Source: an uncultured Clostridia bacterium
Lineage (GTDB): Bacteria; Bacillota; Clostridia; Oscillospirales; CAG-272
NCBI GenBank assembly: GCA_945936265.1
Contig: CAMETB010000070.1
Location: 1 to 7,454, forward strand
Length of the DNA: 7,454 nucleotides
Direction of reading: 5' to 3'
Shown here in pieces: positions 5,700-7,454 of the stretch. The notes beneath the pieces were generated by a model that made no database searches, was not told the DNA's origin, and saw only the letters and a program-made list of their open reading frames with translations. The first letter of the stretch is position 1; every line of letters begins with the position of its first letter. Made by a program: the position numbers and the translations under genes.

Positions 5700-5966
5700 A
5701 TGACTTACACTTACAAAACGCACGGGACATGCTCTTCATCAATTACTTTTGATATCAACGACGGCATTGTTTCAAACGTATCTTTTACGGGAGGTTGCAA
5801 CGGTAACCTGAAAGCCATATCAAAACTTGTTGACGGCATGGATGCGGAAAAACTTATTTCAATATTAAAGGGCAACACATGCGGCTTCAGAAAGACCTCG
5901 TGTGCGGATCAGCTTGCACTCGCCGTTGAAACGGCTATTTCCGGTCAGGACGGAAACAAAAAATGA
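5700..5966 (+). CDS. Small TSCPD domain protein (TIGR03905-like)
   Basis: An 88-residue protein of the small stand-alone TSCPD family, common in Clostridia and without an established function. The TSCPD domain is also known as a cysteine-rich C-terminal part of some B12-dependent ribonucleotide reductases. The sequence shows four conserved-looking cysteines: C11 in HGTCSS, C33 in GGCNGNLKAISKLVDGM (31-47), C61 in NTCG and C68 in the name motif, here TSCAD (66-70) instead of TSCPD. The cysteines could bind a metal, but this is inference. The start is supported by GAGGT at 5687-5691, 8 bases upstream. The stop overlaps the polA start by 4 bases (ATGA), so the two are co-transcribed and probably translationally coupled. 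Family call is strong; role unknown. Confidence 0.85.
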   Translation: MTYTYKTHGTCSSSITFDINDGIVSNVSFTGGCNGNLKAISKLVDGMDAEKLISILKGNTCGFRKTSCADQLALAVETAISGQDGNKK

Positions 5967-7454
5967 AAAAGCTTCTGATAGTTGACGGAAACAGTATACT
6001 GAACCGCTCGTTTTACGGAATAAAACCTCTCTCCAGCAGGGCAAACATACCTACCAATGCGATTTACGGTACGATAATGACTCTTAAGCATCAACTGGAC
6101 GAGTTAAAACCCGAATATGCGGCAGTAGCTTTTGATTTGCGTGCGAAAACGTTTCGCCACAAGGCATGTGACTTTTACAAAGCCAACAGAAAGCCCATGC
6201 CGGATGACCTTGCCGTACAGTTGCCGTATGCGAAAAAATGTCTCGAATATATGGGCTTCAATATAGTCGAACTTGAAGGGTACGAGGCGGACGATATAAT
6301 AGGAACAATTTCAAAAAAATCAAACGAAAAAGACGATTTGCACTCGTATATCCTTACAGGTGATCGCGATTCATTACAGTTGATAGACGATAAATCGTCT
6401 GTAATTCTCGTAAAAACAAAGGACAACATTCTTTTCGATACGGAAAAGTTTATACAGGAATATGGAGTTACGCCCGAGCAGTATATTGATGTAAAGGCGA
6501 TAATGGGAGACTCCTCCGACAATATCCCGGGTATTGCGGGAATAGGAGAAAAAGGGGCATTCAGGTTAATTTCCGAATTTGGATCTCTTGACAAACTTTA
6601 CGAAAATTATAAAAATTCTTCTCTCTCCGACGGAATGAAAGCAAAAATCGAGGCGGGACACGATATGGCGTACACCTCGAAATTTCTTGCTACAATAGTC
6701 TGCGACGCGCCGATAGAAAAGACCACCGAGGATCTTTTATACAGGGGGATAAATGAAAAAGCCCTCGGAGAAATCTTCTCCGAACTCGATTTTGTATCAC
6801 TTGCGAAGAAATTTAATCTCAGCGTTGATTTTACAAAAAACAATGATATAATCAGAGAAGAAAATATCGGAGAAATGCACGCCCCTGTGTCGATAGAATT
6901 GCTTGATGGGATAGAAAACGAGCTCGCCGCCGTATATTTTCATGGCAAAAAAATGTACATTCGCACCGACAAATGCAACTTTGTTTACAACGGTTCCGAT
7001 TGTAAGGATTTTCTGAAAAAGAACAAAATAATCTGCCACGACATAAAGTCACTCATGAAAGAAATCGGAACAAGTGATATAAACTGTATATTCGACGTTA
7101 TGCTCGGCGCTTATACGGTTTCATCTTCGGATCAATCATATGCTCCCGACAAACTTTGTGAAAAGTATCTGGGTATTCCCTTTTCAGAGGAAAACGGTGC
7201 GCAGATAATTTACAGACTTTATAAAATTCTTGAAGGGAAACTCACTGACGACGGAAATTCAAGTATTCTTTACGATATAGAGCTTCCTCTCGCAAAAGTC
7301 CTTTATAAAATGGAATGCCTCGGTTTCAGAGTAAGCACAAACGGACTTAAAGACTACTCTGCCTATCTTACTTCTCTTGCAGACGCATGTAAAGAAAGGA
7401 TTTACATGCTTGCGGGGGAGGAATTCAACATAAACTCCCCGAAACAACTCGGCG
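5963..7454 (+). CDS. polA: DNA polymerase I, N-terminal part (partial)
   Basis: DNA polymerase I removes RNA primers and fills gaps in replication and repair. The 497 residues visible run off the right edge; most of the polymerase domain is outside. The 5'-nuclease domain (1 to about 290) is complete, with acidic metal ligands at D8 (LIVDGN), D58 (AFDLR), E108-D110-D111 (GYEADD), D134 and D136 (LTGDRDSLQL), D183 and D187 (MGDSSDNIPG), then the helix-hairpin-helix GIAGIGEKGA. The middle domain (about 305-430) is the 3'-5' exonuclease fold but lacks the DTE metal motif; VSIELLDG stands near that place, so proofreading is probably absent, as in Bacillus relatives. The polymerase domain opens at YDIELPLAKVLYKMECLGF, and FNINSPKQLG is conserved. 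The start overlaps the TSCPD gene stop; its ribosome binding site is weak, consistent with coupling. Confidence 0.96.
   Translation, partial: MKKLLIVDGNSILNRSFYGIKPLSSRANIPTNAIYGTIMTLKHQLDELKPEYAAVAFDLRAKTFRHKACDFYKANRKPMPDDLAVQLPYAKKCLEYMGFNIVELEGYEADDIIGTISKKSNEKDDLHSYILTGDRDSLQLIDDKSSVILVKTKDNILFDTEKFIQEYGVTPEQYIDVKAIMGDSSDNIPGIAGIGEKGAFRLISEFGSLDKLYENYKNSSLSDGMKAKIEAGHDMAYTSKFLATIVCDAPIEKTTEDLLYRGINEKALGEIFSELDFVSLAKKFNLSVDFTKNNDIIREENIGEMHAPVSIELLDGIENELAAVYFHGKKMYIRTDKCNFVYNGSDCKDFLKKNKIICHDIKSLMKEIGTSDINCIFDVMLGAYTVSSSDQSYAPDKLCEKYLGIPFSEENGAQIIYRLYKILEGKLTDDGNSSILYDIELPLAKVLYKMECLGFRVSTNGLKDYSAYLTSLADACKERIYMLAGEEFNINSPKQLG

Noticed and set aside
6175..7447. Minus-strand open frames within polA (6175-6594, 6607-6843, 6797-7039, 6852-7052, 7259-7447)
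   Set aside because: They are antisense shadows of the conserved polA reading frame; no ribosome binding sites or recognisable domains.

Overview
The window looks like a chromosomal core region of an endospore-forming, low-to-moderate GC Gram-positive bacterium of the class Clostridia. This rests on the presence of both dipicolinate synthase subunits, on SecA, PolA and cardiolipin synthase sequences that read as Firmicutes types, on strong GGAGG-like ribosome binding sites, and on heavy use of the ATA isoleucine codon. I cannot name a genus. I see no transposase, integrase, phage gene, CRISPR array, tRNA or rRNA, and no gap longer than 200 bases without a gene.

Layout: positions 1-1187 (minus) hold the N-terminal 395 residues of secA, cut by the window edge. 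A 193-bp divergent spacer with three copies of an 18-bp repeat separates it from trmL (1381-1860, plus), a tRNA wobble 2'-O-methyltransferase. A perfect 18-bp stem-loop at 1866-1906 ends trmL and the convergent gene cls. Reading leftward on the minus strand from 5587 are trmB (tRNA m7G46 methyltransferase), dpaA and dpaB (dipicolinate synthase, overlapping by 4 bases) and cls (two-HKD cardiolipin synthase). A second divergent spacer (5588-5699) leads to a plus-strand pair: a small TSCPD-domain protein and polA. These also overlap by 4 bases, and polA runs off the right edge.

Function: most genes are housekeeping (protein export, tRNA modification, membrane lipid, DNA repair). The exception is dpaAB, which makes the spore-core dipicolinic acid in the mother cell late in sporulation. 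A plausible sigma-K promoter lies directly after the trmB stop. An inverted repeat could mask the dpaA ribosome binding site only in read-through transcripts from trmB.

I found no convincing new multi-gene system. The most interesting signals are regulatory: the repeated T6-CNC-A5-GCGT element in the secA/trmL spacer, with a 12-bp core match in the trmB/polA spacer; the dpaA leader; and a possible split ribosome binding site for secA. At protein level, TrmB carries an unusual insertion and a changed signature motif.
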